The notes: generated by a model not told the origin, from the letters alone. 39,566 nt of DNA from Alicycliphilus sp. (GCA_018054745.1 JAGPIX010000008.1:1-39566), one strand, 5' to 3'; shown: positions 16,132 to 25,000, counted from the first letter of the stretch. Made by a program: numbers and translations.

Positions 16132-17058
16132 ATGGCAATGACTGGAGTTTTGCGCCCCGGGCACGCACAGATTCGTGTGCTGGACATCGAGGAATCAGTG
16201 AAGTGGTACACCGACGTCATGGGCCTGAAGTACCAGGGCCGCGACAGCCAGGGCCGCGCCTACTTCAAGACCCGCGCCGAGCGCGACCACAACAGCATCA
16301 TCCTGCGCCAGTCCGACCGTGCCGGCATGGACTTCTTTGGCTACAAGGTGCTCGACAAGGCCACCCTGGCCAGCCTGGAAAAACAGCTCAACGAATACGG
16401 CGTCAAGACCGAGCGCATCCCCGCTGGTGAGCTGCTGGAGACCGGCGAGCGTGTGCGCTTTCAAATCCCCACCGGCCACATGATCGAGCTGTACGCCGAC
16501 AAGACCGCCGTCGGCAGCGCCGTGGGAAACAGCAGCCCCGACATGGACATCATCGACCAGCCGGGCATCACCCCCATCCGCCTGGACCACGCGCTGATCT
16601 ACGGCACCGACCTCGACGGCGCCACCGACCTGTTCACCAAGGTGCTGGGCTTCACACTGGTCGAGCGCGTGAAGCTCGAAGACGGTCAGACCGACCTGGG
16701 CGTGTGGCTGACCTGCAGCGCCAAGGCGCATGACATCGCCATGGTGCGCCATGGCGAGCCGGGCAAGCTGCACCATGTGTCGTTCCAGCTCGGCAGCTGG
16801 GAGCAGGTGCTGCGCGCCGCGGACATCATGAGCAAGAACCGTGTCTCCATCGACATCGGCCCGACGCGCCACGGCATCACCAACGGCACCACCATTTATT
16901 TCTTCGACCCCTCGGGCAACCGCCTGGAGACCTTTGCCGGCGGCTACGACCACTACCCGGACATGGAGCCCATCACCTGGAGTTGGGAGGAAGTCGGGCG
17001 CGGCATCTTCTATCACGACCGCAAGCTGAACGACGCCTTCCTGAGCGTGGTGACCTGA
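16132..17058 (+). CDS. dmpB: Catechol 2,3-dioxygenase (extradiol, meta cleavage)
   Basis: A 308-residue vicinal-oxygen-chelate dioxygenase beginning MAMTGVLRPGHAQIRVLD. The iron ligands are H153 (RLDHALIYG), H214 (KLHHVSFQLG) and E266 (NRLETFAGGY), against H153, H214 and E265 in XylE. It cleaves catechol to 2-hydroxymuconic semialdehyde. A strong AAGGAG at 16119-16124 sets the start at 16132; the longer open frame upstream is only an overlap with genes P and Q. Probably a homotetramer in the cytoplasm. The next gene begins one base after the stop. Confidence 0.96.
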   Translation: MAMTGVLRPGHAQIRVLDIEESVKWYTDVMGLKYQGRDSQGRAYFKTRAERDHNSIILRQSDRAGMDFFGYKVLDKATLASLEKQLNEYGVKTERIPAGELLETGERVRFQIPTGHMIELYADKTAVGSAVGNSSPDMDIIDQPGITPIRLDHALIYGTDLDGATDLFTKVLGFTLVERVKLEDGQTDLGVWLTCSAKAHDIAMVRHGEPGKLHHVSFQLGSWEQVLRAADIMSKNRVSIDIGPTRHGITNGTTIYFFDPSGNRLETFAGGYDHYPDMEPITWSWEEVGRGIFYHDRKLNDAFLSVVT

Positions 17059-17059
17059 C

Positions 17060-17488
17060 ATGGCGCACAGCGTGGAGCAACGCGCCATCACCGCCGAGGC
17101 CGCCAACGCCGCCGTGGTTGCCGCGGTGGCCAAGGCCGGCGAGCTGGGCATACGCATCAACGCGGCCGTGACCGACGCCTCGGGCGTGCTGGCGGCGTTT
17201 CTGCGCATGCCCGGCGCCTTTCTGCACTCGGTGGACATCGCCGTCGACAAGGCCTACACGGCGGCCGGCTTTGGCTTTGCCACCAGCCAGTGGGCCGGCA
17301 TCTTGCAGGGTGACGAGGCGTTGCGCTTAGGCATGCCGGTGCGTCCGCGCAACGTGGTCTTTGGCGGCGGCCTGCCCATGCGCGAGGGCGGGGTGTTGAT
17401 CGGCGGCATCGGTGTCTCCGGCGGCTCGGCCGAGCAGGACGAAATATGCGCCCGCGCCGCCCTGGTGGCGTTGGGCCTCGATAACTGA
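17060..17488 (+). CDS. GlcG/HbpS-like protein (haem-binding-type, DUF336)
   Basis: A 142-residue protein of the GlcG/HbpS fold: AAVVAAVAKAGELGIRINAAV, DASGVLAAFLRMPGAFLHSVDIA, DKAYTAAGFGF, and the terminal GIGVSGGSAEQDEICARAAL. Family members bind haem or act as cofactor proteins in glycolate and aromatic pathways. The role in phenol degradation is not established. It starts one base after the dioxygenase gene, so translation is very probably coupled. A role in protecting or reactivating the dioxygenase is only a guess from position. Confidence 0.85.
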   Translation: MAHSVEQRAITAEAANAAVVAAVAKAGELGIRINAAVTDASGVLAAFLRMPGAFLHSVDIAVDKAYTAAGFGFATSQWAGILQGDEALRLGMPVRPRNVVFGGGLPMREGGVLIGGIGVSGGSAEQDEICARAALVALGLDN

Positions 17489-17501
17489 AGGAAACCACAA
17501 C

Positions 17502-18395
17502 ATGAAGAAATCCCACATCGCCGCTGCGGCCCTGGCCGCCCTGGGCAGCCTTTTTGCCACGCAAGCCCTGGCCGACGGCCATTACGTGCCCGGCGTGGAG
17601 GGCATGCAGGCGGCCAGCGTGCCGCCACCGGGCATGTACTACCTAGGCTACCTGGTCAATTACCAGATAGACGACTTCCGCGCCCCCGGCAGCAGCAGCA
17701 ACCTGCCCGGCCACAACCGCGGCACCGTGACGGCGCTGGCGAACCGCTTCGTCTGGGTCACCAACCACAAGCTGCTGGGCGCCGACTATGGCGTGGAGGC
17801 CATCGTGCCGGTGATGCGCACCTCGCTCACCATCAACGCCGCCGGCATCTCCGACAGCCGCAGCGGCGTGGGCGATGTCTACCTGGGCCCGCTGGTGCTG
17901 GGCTGGCATGGCCCGCAGTGGGACGCCGTGGCCGCCGCCGGCATGTGGTTCGACACCGCCAGCACCAGCGCCCCGGCATCGCCCGGCAAGGGCTTCAAGA
18001 GCACCATGCTCACGGGCGGCCTGACCTATTACTTCGACGGTGCCAAGACCGTCTCCGGTGCGGCGCTGATGCGCTACGAATTCAACGGCCGCAACAGCGC
18101 CGGCATGCGCCCTGGCGACCAGCTGACGCTGGAGTGGGGCCTGGGCAAGTCATTCGGCGCGGTCTCGGCCGGCCTGGTGGGCTACAGCCAGTGGCAGACC
18201 ACCAACGACAGCGGCGCCGGCGCCAGCGCCAACAAGGCCGCGCGCCACGCCGTGGGCGCCGAGCTGGTGTACCCGATACCGGGCGCGGGCGTGTTCCTCA
18301 AGGGCGCGCTCTACAAGGAGGTCAGCGCCAAGGCCGGCACGGGCGCGCAGCCCAAGGGCTCGCTGCTGCGCTTCACGCTGGTCAAGGCGTTCTAA
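17502..18395 (+). CDS. Outer-membrane MetA-pathway-type protein (Phenol_MetA_deg)
   Basis: A 297-residue exported protein. A clear signal peptide (MKKSHIAAAALAALGSLFATQALA) is followed by alternating amphipathic strands and a C-terminal aromatic residue (RFTLVKAF), features of an outer-membrane beta-barrel. It resembles the SphA/phenol-degradation-meta proteins found in aromatic meta operons, thought to help uptake of the aromatic substrate. Start 17502 follows GAAGGAA; longer in-frame starts would overlap the previous gene and bury the signal peptide. Sits between gene B and gene C. Confidence 0.85.
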   Translation: MKKSHIAAAALAALGSLFATQALADGHYVPGVEGMQAASVPPPGMYYLGYLVNYQIDDFRAPGSSSNLPGHNRGTVTALANRFVWVTNHKLLGADYGVEAIVPVMRTSLTINAAGISDSRSGVGDVYLGPLVLGWHGPQWDAVAAAGMWFDTASTSAPASPGKGFKSTMLTGGLTYYFDGAKTVSGAALMRYEFNGRNSAGMRPGDQLTLEWGLGKSFGAVSAGLVGYSQWQTTNDSGAGASANKAARHAVGAELVYPIPGAGVFLKGALYKEVSAKAGTGAQPKGSLLRFTLVKAF

Positions 18396-18402
18396 GCCAG
18401 TT

Positions 18403-18425
18403 GCGCCGGCCCGCCGGGCCGGCGC
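18403..18425 (+). other. Perfect GC-rich hairpin before dmpC
   Basis: GCGCCGGCCCG, one central C, then CGGGCCGGCGC: 11-base arms that are exactly complementary. With a realistic loop this leaves an eight- or nine-pair all-GC stem. It has no T-run. Placed just after the outer-membrane protein stop, it could shield upstream mRNA from 3' decay or partly reduce read-through into the lower pathway. Confidence 0.7.
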
Positions 18426-18476
18426 TTGCAGGGGGCCGGCAGGCGTTCAACCATTCCAACAAATCAGGGCAGCGAC

Positions 18477-19937
18477 ATGAAAGAGTTTCTCAACTTCATC
18501 AACGGCGAGTACGTCAGGAACGCCAGCGGCAAGACCTTTGCCAACATCAACCCGGTCGATGGCAGCGTCATCGGCTCCATCCACGAGGCCGGCCAGGCCG
18601 AGGTGAATGCGGCGGTGGCCGCCGCCCAGGCCGCGCTCAAGGGCGACTGGGGGCGGCTGTCGGTGGTCGAGCGCTGCAAGCTGCTGGATGCCGTGGCGCT
18701 GGAGATCAACCGGCGCTTTGACGACTTTCTGCAGGCTGAGATTGCCGACACCGGCAAGCCGCACCATCTGGCCTCGCACCTGGATATTCCGCGCGGTGCG
18801 GCCAACTTCCAGATCTTCATCGACACCATCAAGAGCGCCGCCACCGAGTCGTTCCAGATGCGCACGCCCGACGGCAAGACGGCATTGAGCTACGGCGTGC
18901 GCGTGCCGCGCGGCGTGATCGCCGTGGTCTGCCCGTGGAACCTGCCGCTGCTGTTGATGACCTGGAAGGTTGGCCCGGCCCTGGCCTGCGGCAACACCGT
19001 GGTCGTCAAGCCCAGCGAGGAAACCCCGGCCACGGCCACGCTCTTGGGCGAGGTGATGAACCAGGTCGGCATGCCCAAGGGTGTGTACAACGTGGTGCAC
19101 GGCTTTGGCCCGGACTCGGCGGGCGAGTTCCTCACGCGCCACCAGGGCGTCAACGGCATCACCTTTACCGGCGAGACACGCACCGGCGAGGCCATCATGC
19201 GCGCGGCGGCCAGCGGCGTGCGCCCGGTGTCGCTGGAGATGGGTGGCAAGAATGCGGCCGTGGTGTTTGCCGACTGCGACTTCCAGGTGGCCGTGGATAC
19301 CCTCACGCGCTCCTGCTTCGAGAACGCCGGCCAGGTCTGCCTGGGCACCGAGCGCGTGTATGTCGAGCGCCCCATCTTTGAAAAGCTGGTCACCGCGCTC
19401 AAGGAGCGCGCCGAAACCATGACCCCCGGCCACCCCGAGGACAAGGCGACGAAGATCGGCCCGGTGATCAGCAAGGAGCACCAGCAGAAGGTGCTGGGCC
19501 TGTACGCCAAGGCCAGGGAGGAGGGCGCCACCATAGTCACCGGCGGCGGCGTGCCCGACATGCCCGCGCATCTCAAGGGCGGCTCCTGGGTGCAGCCCAC
19601 CATCTGGACCGGATTGAGCGAGACGGCCACCGTGGTCACCGAGGAAATTTTCGGCCCCTGCTGCCACATCAGCCCGTTCGACAGCGAGGACGAGGTGCTG
19701 GCCAAGGTCAACGCCAACCGCTATGGTCTGGCGACCTCGGTCTTCACCCAGGACATCTCGCGCGCCAACCGCCTGGCGCAGCAGATCGAGGTCGGGCTGT
19801 GCTGGATCAACTCCTGGTTTCTGCGCGACCTGCGCACGCCGTTCGGCGGCTCCAAGCAATCGGGCATAGGCCGCGAGGGTGGCGTGCACTCGCTGGAGTT
19901 CTATACCGAGCTGCGCAACGTGATGGTGAAGTTTTAA
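18477..19937 (+). CDS. dmpC: 2-Hydroxymuconic semialdehyde dehydrogenase
   Basis: A 486-residue aldehyde dehydrogenase close to DmpC/XylG in length and sequence style (MKEFLNFINGEYVRN). It has the NAD-binding PWNLPLLLMTWKVGPALACGNT, the general base E254 in SLEMGGKN and the catalytic C288 in ENAGQVCLGTE. It oxidises 2-hydroxymuconic semialdehyde to 2-hydroxymuconate (4-oxalocrotonate), the entry into the decarboxylative branch. Start 18477 is chosen over the in-frame ATG 51 bp upstream on N-terminal family fit. Third part of the operon after the hairpin. Confidence 0.95.
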   Translation: MKEFLNFINGEYVRNASGKTFANINPVDGSVIGSIHEAGQAEVNAAVAAAQAALKGDWGRLSVVERCKLLDAVALEINRRFDDFLQAEIADTGKPHHLASHLDIPRGAANFQIFIDTIKSAATESFQMRTPDGKTALSYGVRVPRGVIAVVCPWNLPLLLMTWKVGPALACGNTVVVKPSEETPATATLLGEVMNQVGMPKGVYNVVHGFGPDSAGEFLTRHQGVNGITFTGETRTGEAIMRAAASGVRPVSLEMGGKNAAVVFADCDFQVAVDTLTRSCFENAGQVCLGTERVYVERPIFEKLVTALKERAETMTPGHPEDKATKIGPVISKEHQQKVLGLYAKAREEGATIVTGGGVPDMPAHLKGGSWVQPTIWTGLSETATVVTEEIFGPCCHISPFDSEDEVLAKVNANRYGLATSVFTQDISRANRLAQQIEVGLCWINSWFLRDLRTPFGGSKQSGIGREGGVHSLEFYTELRNVMVKF

Positions 19938-19994
19938 CAAAACAGGCTTGTAGCGCTTGCCAGTCAAGCGCAAACAGCTATTGAAAGTGTAGTA
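19938..19994 (+). repeat. AGCTAT-core dispersed repeat, copy 5 (most intact)
   Basis: This fills the whole gap between genes C and E. It begins CAAAACAGGCTTGTAG, carries the hairpin GCGCTTG-CCAGT-CAAGCGC, and continues AAACAGCTATTGAAAG to GTAGTA. The copy at 24939 has GCGCTTT-ATAGG-AAAGCGC, a compensated base-pair change that supports the hairpin. Confidence 0.85.
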
Positions 19995-20777
19995 ATGCAA
20001 ACCAAGGACATCGAACAACTGGGCGACGCGCTGTTTGAGGCGCTGACTGAGTGCACCACGCTGGCGCCCTTGAGCAGCGCGCACCCGGGCATGACCATCG
20101 ACGACGCCTATGCCGTGCAGCAGCGCCTGATGGCGCGCCGCCTTGCCGCCGGCGAGCGCGTGGTCGGCAAGAAGATCGGCGTGACCAGCCAGGCGGTGAT
20201 GAACATGCTGGGCGTGTTCCAGCCCGACTTTGGCTGGCTGACCGACGCCATGGTCTACAACGAGGGCCAGGCCATTCCCATGAGCCGCCTGATCCAGCCC
20301 AAGGCCGAGGGCGAGATCGCCTTTGTGCTCAAGAAAACCCTGCAAGGCCCGGGCGTCACCGCCGCCGACGTGCTCGCCGCCACCGAGGGCGTGATGGCCT
20401 GTTTCGAGATCGTCGACTCGCGCATCCAGGACTGGACGATCAAGATCCAGGACACCGTGGCCGACAACGCCAGCTGCGGCGTGTTCGTGCTGGGCGACCG
20501 GCTGGTGGACCCGCGCGATGTGGATCTGGGCACCTGCGGCATGGTGCTGGAGAAGAACGGCGACATCGTCGCCACCGGCGCCGGCGCCGCCGCCCTGGGC
20601 CACCCGGCCAACGCCGTGGCCTGGCTGGCCAACACCCTGGGCGCGCGCGGCATCGCGCTCGAAGCCGGCGAGGTCATCCTGTCGGGCTCGCTGGGCATCA
20701 TGGTGCCGGTGCAGGCGGGCGACAACCTGCGCGTGACGATTGGCGGCGTCGGCGGCTGCAGCGTTCGTTTTGTTTGA
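19995..20777 (+). CDS. dmpE: 2-Oxopent-4-enoate hydratase (2-hydroxypentadienoate hydratase)
   Basis: A 260-residue FAH-superfamily hydratase, like DmpE (261). Signatures are [29 protein letters not shown], the metal-binding [10 protein letters not shown], and VVADNASCG-type motif [14 protein letters not shown]. It adds water to 2-oxopent-4-enoate to give 4-hydroxy-2-oxovalerate. It is a paralogue of gene H further down. The repeat immediately upstream leaves no obvious Shine-Dalgarno sequence, so translation may be weaker than that of its neighbours. Confidence 0.94.
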   Translation: MQTKDIEQLGDALFEALTECTTLAPLSSAHPGMTIDDAYAVQQRLMARRLAAGERVVGKKIGVTSQAVMNMLGVFQPDFGWLTDAMVYNEGQAIPMSRLIQPKAEGEIAFVLKKTLQGPGVTAADVLAATEGVMACFEIVDSRIQDWTIKIQDTVADNASCGVFVLGDRLVDPRDVDLGTCGMVLEKNGDIVATGAGAAALGHPANAVAWLANTLGARGIALEAGEVILSGSLGIMVPVQAGDNLRVTIGGVGGCSVRFV

Positions 20778-20793
20778 TTTGTGGAGAAAAGTG

Positions 20794-21702
20794 ATGAGTG
20801 ACAAGATCAAATGCGCCCTGATAGGCCCGGGCAACATCGGCACCGACCTGCTGGCCAAGCTGCAGAGGAGCCCCGTCTTGGAGCCGGTGTGGATGGTGGG
20901 CATCGACCCGGAGTCCGACGGCTTGAAGCGCGCGAGCGAAATGGGCATCAAGACTACCGATCAGGGCGTCGACGGCCTGCTGCCGCACATGAAGCAGGAT
21001 GGCGTGCAAATCGTCTTTGACGCCACCAGCGCCTACGTGCACGCCGAGAACTCGCGCAAGGTCAACGAACAGGGCGCGCTGATGATCGACCTGACGCCCG
21101 CCGCCATCGGCCCCTTCTGCGTGCCCCCGGTCAATTTGAAGGAACACCTGGGGCGTGGCGAGATGAACGTCAACATGGTCACCTGCGGCGGCCAGGCCAC
21201 CATCCCCATGGTCGCGGCCGTCTCGCGCGTGCAGCCGGTGGCCTACGGCGAGATCGTCGCCACCGTGTCGAGCAAATCCGCCGGCCCCGGCACCAGGAAG
21301 AACATCGACGAATTCACCCGCACCACCGCAGGCGCCATCGAGAAGGTGGGCGGCGCCAGGCGCGGCAAGGCCATCATCGTCATTAACCCGGCCGAGCCGC
21401 CGCTGATCATGCGCGACACCGTGCACTGCCTGACCGACGAAGAACCCGACCAGACGGCGATCACCGAAAGCATTCACGCAATGCTGGCCGAGGTGCAGAA
21501 ATACGTGCCCGGTTACAAGCTGGTCAACGGCCCGGTGTTCGACGGCAAGCGCGTCTCCATCTACCTGGAGGTCGAGGGCCTGGGCGACTACCTGCCCAAG
21601 TACGCCGGCAACCTGGACATCATGACGGCAGCAGCCGCGCGCACGGCCGAGATGTTTGCCGAGGAAATGCTGGCCGGGCGCCTCACCCTGCAGGCCGCCT
21701 GA
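20794..21702 (+). CDS. dmpF: Acetaldehyde dehydrogenase, CoA-acylating
   Basis: A 302-residue protein beginning [20 protein letters not shown], an NAD-binding GxGxxG-type site. The catalytic cysteine is C131 in [13 protein letters not shown]. It converts acetaldehyde, NAD and CoA to acetyl-CoA and forms a channelling complex with the aldolase G. Start 20794 follows GGAGAAAAG; the frame is open further upstream but without a start that suits the family. It is slightly shorter than DmpF (312). Confidence 0.95.
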   Translation: MSDKIKCALIGPGNIGTDLLAKLQRSPVLEPVWMVGIDPESDGLKRASEMGIKTTDQGVDGLLPHMKQDGVQIVFDATSAYVHAENSRKVNEQGALMIDLTPAAIGPFCVPPVNLKEHLGRGEMNVNMVTCGGQATIPMVAAVSRVQPVAYGEIVATVSSKSAGPGTRKNIDEFTRTTAGAIEKVGGARRGKAIIVINPAEPPLIMRDTVHCLTDEEPDQTAITESIHAMLAEVQKYVPGYKLVNGPVFDGKRVSIYLEVEGLGDYLPKYAGNLDIMTAAAARTAEMFAEEMLAGRLTLQAA

Positions 21703-21710
21703 AGGGCTTG

Positions 21711-21822
21711 ACTCCCTCTCCCCCCTGGGGGAGAGGGCAGGGGTGAGGGGGGTGCACAGGCGCTGCGCCTGTACGAAGAACCACCCTCACCCCCGCCCTC
21801 TCCCGCCAGCGGGAGAGGGAGT
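21711..21822. repeat. Inverted pair of REP-like elements (REPIN-like) between dmpF and dmpG
   Basis: Left element 21711-21752 (stem CCCTCTCCCC with GGGGAGAGGG) is the reverse complement in layout of the right element 21783-21822 (stem CCCTCTCCCGC 21796-21806 with GCGGGAGAGGG 21809-21819). A third palindrome, ACAGGCG-CTG-CGCCTGT (21756-21772), sits between them. The whole 112-bp unit can fold as one long stem or as three hairpins. It lies within the operon, where only 155 bp separate F and G. Confidence 0.85.
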
Positions 21823-21857
21823 GAATGCCCGGTGCGACATACATAAGGACTATCACC

Positions 21858-22886
21858 ATGACACAGAAAATCACCCTGCACGACATGACGCTGCGCGACG
21901 GCATGCACCCCAAGCGCCACCTCATGACCCTGGAGCAGATGAAATCCGTCGCCCAGGGGCTGGATGCCGCCGGCATGCCGCTGATCGAGGTCACCCACGG
22001 CGACGGCCTGGGTGGCGCCTCGGTCAACTATGGCTTTCCGGCGCACAGCGACGAGGAATACCTGGGCGCCGTGATCCCGCTGATGAAGCAGGCCAAGGTC
22101 TCGGCGCTGCTGCTGCCGGGCATTGGCACCGTCGATCACCTGAAGATGGCCCATGAGCTGGGCGTGCACACCATCCGCGTGGCCACACACTGCACCGAGG
22201 GCGATGTGAGCGAGCAGCACATCACCCAGGCACGCAAGCTGGGCATGGACACCGTGGGCTTCTTGATGATGGCGCACATGAACGACGCCGCCGGTCTGGT
22301 CAAACAAGCCAAGCTGATGGAAGGCTACGGCGCCAATTGCATCTACATCACCGACTCGGCCGGCTACATGCTGCCCGGGCATGTGACCGAGCGCATCAGC
22401 GCGGTGCGTCAGGCCTTGAAGCCTGAAACAGAGCTGGGCTTCCATGGCCACCACAACCTGGCCATGGGCGTGGCCAACAGCATTGCCGCCATAGAGGCCG
22501 GTGCCAATCGCATCGACGCGGCAGCAGCCGGCCTGGGCGCGGGCGCGGGCAACACGCCCATGGAGGTGCTGGTGGCCGTGCTCGACCGCATGGGCATCCC
22601 CACGGGCGTTCATGTCTGGAAGATCCAGGACGTGGCTGAGGATCTGGTCGTCCCGCTGATGGACTTCCCGATCCGCATCGACCGCGACGCGCTGACGCTG
22701 GGCTACGCCGGCGTGTACGGCAGCTTCCTGCTGTTTGCCAAGCGTGCCGAGCAGAAATACGGCGTGCCGGCGCGCGAGATCCTGCTGGAGCTGGGCCGCC
22801 GCGGCATGGTCGGCGGGCAGGAGGACATGATCGAGGACACGGCCATCACCATGGCGCGTGCGCGCGGCCTGGCCGTCGCCGCCTGA
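21858..22886 (+). CDS. dmpG: 4-Hydroxy-2-oxovalerate aldolase
   Basis: A 342-residue HMGL-like TIM-barrel aldolase (DmpG is 345). It opens [21 protein letters not shown], with the catalytic base His in MHPKRH and metal ligands in TLRDG and GFHGHHNL. It splits 4-hydroxy-2-oxovalerate to pyruvate and acetaldehyde, which passes directly to DmpF. Start 21858 is set by TAAGGAC; an in-frame ATG 33 bp upstream falls near the REP-like unit and adds residues not typical of the family. Confidence 0.95.
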   Translation: MTQKITLHDMTLRDGMHPKRHLMTLEQMKSVAQGLDAAGMPLIEVTHGDGLGGASVNYGFPAHSDEEYLGAVIPLMKQAKVSALLLPGIGTVDHLKMAHELGVHTIRVATHCTEGDVSEQHITQARKLGMDTVGFLMMAHMNDAAGLVKQAKLMEGYGANCIYITDSAGYMLPGHVTERISAVRQALKPETELGFHGHHNLAMGVANSIAAIEAGANRIDAAAAGLGAGAGNTPMEVLVAVLDRMGIPTGVHVWKIQDVAEDLVVPLMDFPIRIDRDALTLGYAGVYGSFLLFAKRAEQKYGVPAREILLELGRRGMVGGQEDMIEDTAITMARARGLAVAA

Positions 22887-22901
22887 AGAAAGGAACACAA
22901 C

Positions 22902-23690
22902 ATGGCACTGAGCAAAGACACCATAGAGCGCCTGGCCGAGCACCTGGAGGCCTGCCAGCTGCAGGTGCGTGACACGCCCAAGATCACCGACGAGCACCCG
23001 GGCATGGACTGGGATGACGCCTACGCCATCCAGGACGCCATCCTGGCGCGCAAGCTCGCGCGCGGCGCGCGCGTGGTGGGACTGAAGGCGGGCCTGACCT
23101 CGCACGCCAAGATGAAGCAGATGGGCGTGACCGACCCGGTGTTCGGCTTTCTGGTGGACGACTACAGCGTGCCCGAGGGCGGCACGGTGCAGACGCGCGA
23201 GCTCATCCACCCCAAGGTCGAGCCCGAGATCGTCTTCGTGCTCAAGCATGCGCTGAAGGGGCCGGGCTGCCATATCGGCGCCGTGCTGGCCGCCACCGAC
23301 TTCGTGCTGCCGGGCATCGAGGTGATCGACAGCCGCTACCGCGACTTCAAGTTCGACTTGAAGAGCGTGGTGGCCGACAACACCTCGGCCGCGCGCTTCG
23401 TCATTGGCGGCCAGGCGCAGCGGCCCGAGAGCGTGGACCTGCGCACCTGCGGCATCGTGCTGGAGAAAAACGGCGAGCCCGTGGCCCTTGGCGCAGGCGC
23501 CGCCGTGCTGGGCCACCCGGCCGCGGCCATTGCCATGCTGGCCAACCACCTGGGCCGGAGCGGGCGCGAGCTGCCCGCGGGCAGCATGATCCTCTCGGGC
23601 GGCGTGACCGAGGCCGTGGCCGTGCAGGCCGGCGACAACGTCAGCCTGCGCGTGCAGGGCATGGGCAGCGTGTCGCTGCGCTTTGCCTGA
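22902..23690 (+). CDS. dmpH: 4-Oxalocrotonate decarboxylase (2-oxo-3-hexenedioate decarboxylase)
   Basis: A 262-residue FAH-superfamily member close to DmpH (264) and a paralogue of gene E. It has HPGMDWDDAYAIQDAI, ARVVGLKAGLTSHAKMKQMGV, EPEIVFVLKH and VIDSRYRDFKFDLKSVVADNTS. It decarboxylates 2-oxo-3-hexenedioate to 2-oxopent-4-enoate, usually in complex with the hydratase E. It begins 15 bp after gene G, after AAAGGAA. Confidence 0.94.
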   Translation: MALSKDTIERLAEHLEACQLQVRDTPKITDEHPGMDWDDAYAIQDAILARKLARGARVVGLKAGLTSHAKMKQMGVTDPVFGFLVDDYSVPEGGTVQTRELIHPKVEPEIVFVLKHALKGPGCHIGAVLAATDFVLPGIEVIDSRYRDFKFDLKSVVADNTSAARFVIGGQAQRPESVDLRTCGIVLEKNGEPVALGAGAAVLGHPAAAIAMLANHLGRSGRELPAGSMILSGGVTEAVAVQAGDNVSLRVQGMGSVSLRFA

Positions 23691-23722
23691 GCCTTTTCAT
23701 AACAACAACCAGAGACAAGACC

Positions 23723-24706
23723 ATGCAACGACGCGACTTCATCACGGCCGGCGCGCTGGCCGCATGCGGCGCCAGCTTGGCCGGCGGCGCCTGGGCCCAG
23801 AGTGGCTACCCGGCCAGGCCGGTGCGCATGGTGGTGCCCTTCCCGCCGGGCGGGCCGACCGATGTGATGGGCCGCACGGCGGCCAAGGCCATGGGCGAGC
23901 GGCTGGGCCAGCAGTTCGTGGTCGAGAACAAGGCCGGCGCGGGCGGCAACATCGGCACCGACTTCGTCGCCAAGGCCGCGCCCGACGGCTACACCATAGG
24001 CCTGGCGGCCATCAGCAGCCTGGCGATCGCGCCGCACCTGTACGCCAGCCTGCCCTTCAATGTGGAGAAGGACTTGCTGCCGATCTCGCTGGTGGGCACC
24101 ACGCCCTGCGCCCTGGTCATCCACCCGGGGGCGCCGTTCTCCGACCTGGCGGGCATGGTGGCCCATGCCAAGGCGAACCCAGGCCGGCTCAGCTACGCCA
24201 CCTCGGGCATAGGCACCAGCAACCATCTGGCGGCCGAGCTGCTGCAGTCGGTGGCGGGCATAGCGCTCACCAACGTGCCGTACAAGGGCTCCAGCCAGAT
24301 CGTGCCGGATCTGCTGGCGGGCACGGTGCCAATGAGCATGGAAAGCTCGCTGGCCACCACGCTGCAGCATGTGCGCGCGGGCAAGCTCAAGGCCATCGCC
24401 GTCACCTCGCCGCAGCGCGCCAAGGCCCTGCCCGACGTGCCCACCGTGGCCGAGTCGGGTTACCCCGGCTTCGAGGTCGAGACCTGGTTTGGCCTGGTGG
24501 CGCCAGCCGGCACGCCGCAGGCTGTCGTGGCCGAGCTGCACGACGCCTGGGAGGCCGGCGCCAGGACGCCACAGGCCCAGGCCGCCTTCGACAACATCTC
24601 GGGCAACCTGCGTGTGAACACGCCGCAGCAGTTCGCCGATTTCATCCGCGCCGAGAACCGGCGCTGGGGCGGGCTGATCCGCCAGCTCGGCCTCAAGGCC
24701 GATTGA
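23723..24706 (+). CDS. Bug-family periplasmic solute receptor within the phenol operon
   Basis: A 327-residue TctC/Bug receptor. The N-terminus MQRRDFITAGALAACGASLAGGAWAQ is a signal peptide with a twin-arginine-like RRDF. Family motifs are YPARPVRMVVPFPPGGPTD, FVVENKAGAGGNIGTD, APDGYT and NVPYKGSS. Bug receptors bind carboxylates and similar solutes. It lies between genes H and I, the position of the gene of unknown role (aphJ) in the C. testosteroni aph operon. No TctA or TctB membrane gene is present, so transport or sensing function is uncertain. Confidence 0.9.
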   Translation: MQRRDFITAGALAACGASLAGGAWAQSGYPARPVRMVVPFPPGGPTDVMGRTAAKAMGERLGQQFVVENKAGAGGNIGTDFVAKAAPDGYTIGLAAISSLAIAPHLYASLPFNVEKDLLPISLVGTTPCALVIHPGAPFSDLAGMVAHAKANPGRLSYATSGIGTSNHLAAELLQSVAGIALTNVPYKGSSQIVPDLLAGTVPMSMESSLATTLQHVRAGKLKAIAVTSPQRAKALPDVPTVAESGYPGFEVETWFGLVAPAGTPQAVVAELHDAWEAGARTPQAQAAFDNISGNLRVNTPQQFADFIRAENRRWGGLIRQLGLKAD

Positions 24707-24733
24707 CCTCTTTTCTTACCAGGGTGGAGCACC

Positions 24734-24925
24734 ATGCCATTTGCACAGATCTACATGCTTGAAGGCCGCACCGAGGAGCAGAAGAAGGCCGTCATCGAGA
24801 AGGTGACACAGGCCCTCGTCGATGCCGTGGGCGCACCCGTGGCCAATGTGCGCGTCTGGATCCACGACGTGCCCAAAGAGAACTGGGGCATTGCCGGGGT
24901 CAGCGCCAAGGAGCTGGGGCGCTGA
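24734..24925 (+). CDS. dmpI: 4-Oxalocrotonate tautomerase
   Basis: A 63-residue tautomerase. After removal of Met the catalytic Pro1 is N-terminal; R11 and R39 are present, and position 50 is Trp where many relatives have Phe. It converts 2-hydroxymuconate to 2-oxo-3-hexenedioate, feeding decarboxylase H. It ends the operon. A GGTGGAG sequence precedes the ATG. Confidence 0.96.
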   Translation: MPFAQIYMLEGRTEEQKKAVIEKVTQALVDAVGAPVANVRVWIHDVPKENWGIAGVSAKELGR

Positions 24926-24938
24926 CAGGGATATGTGG

Positions 24939-24994
24939 CAAAACGGCTTGTAGCGCTTTATAGGAAAGCGCCATAAGCTATTTAATTTGTAGTA
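24939..24994 (+). repeat. AGCTAT-core dispersed repeat, copy 6 (intact)
   Basis: It begins CAAAACGGCTTGTAG, then hairpin GCGCTTT-ATAGG-AAAGCGC, CATAAGCTATTTAATTT and GTAGTA. It lies between the convergent ends of dmpI and the hydrolase at 25001 and could act as a transcription-ending hairpin for either side, although no T-run follows. Confidence 0.85.
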
Positions 24995-25000
24995 AATCGC

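Noticed and set aside
18447-20951. Long minus-strand open frame opposite dmpC and dmpE
   Set aside because: No recognisable domain; the sense strand encodes two well-defined enzymes.
16132-25000. A search for a DmpD-type hydrolase gene between dmpC and dmpI
   Set aside because: No alpha/beta hydrolase motif was found; all frames in this stretch are accounted for by other genes.
24926-25000. Repeat copy 6 as a classical intrinsic terminator for dmpI
   Set aside because: The GC stem is good, but no T-run follows on either strand; it is recorded as a repeat only.
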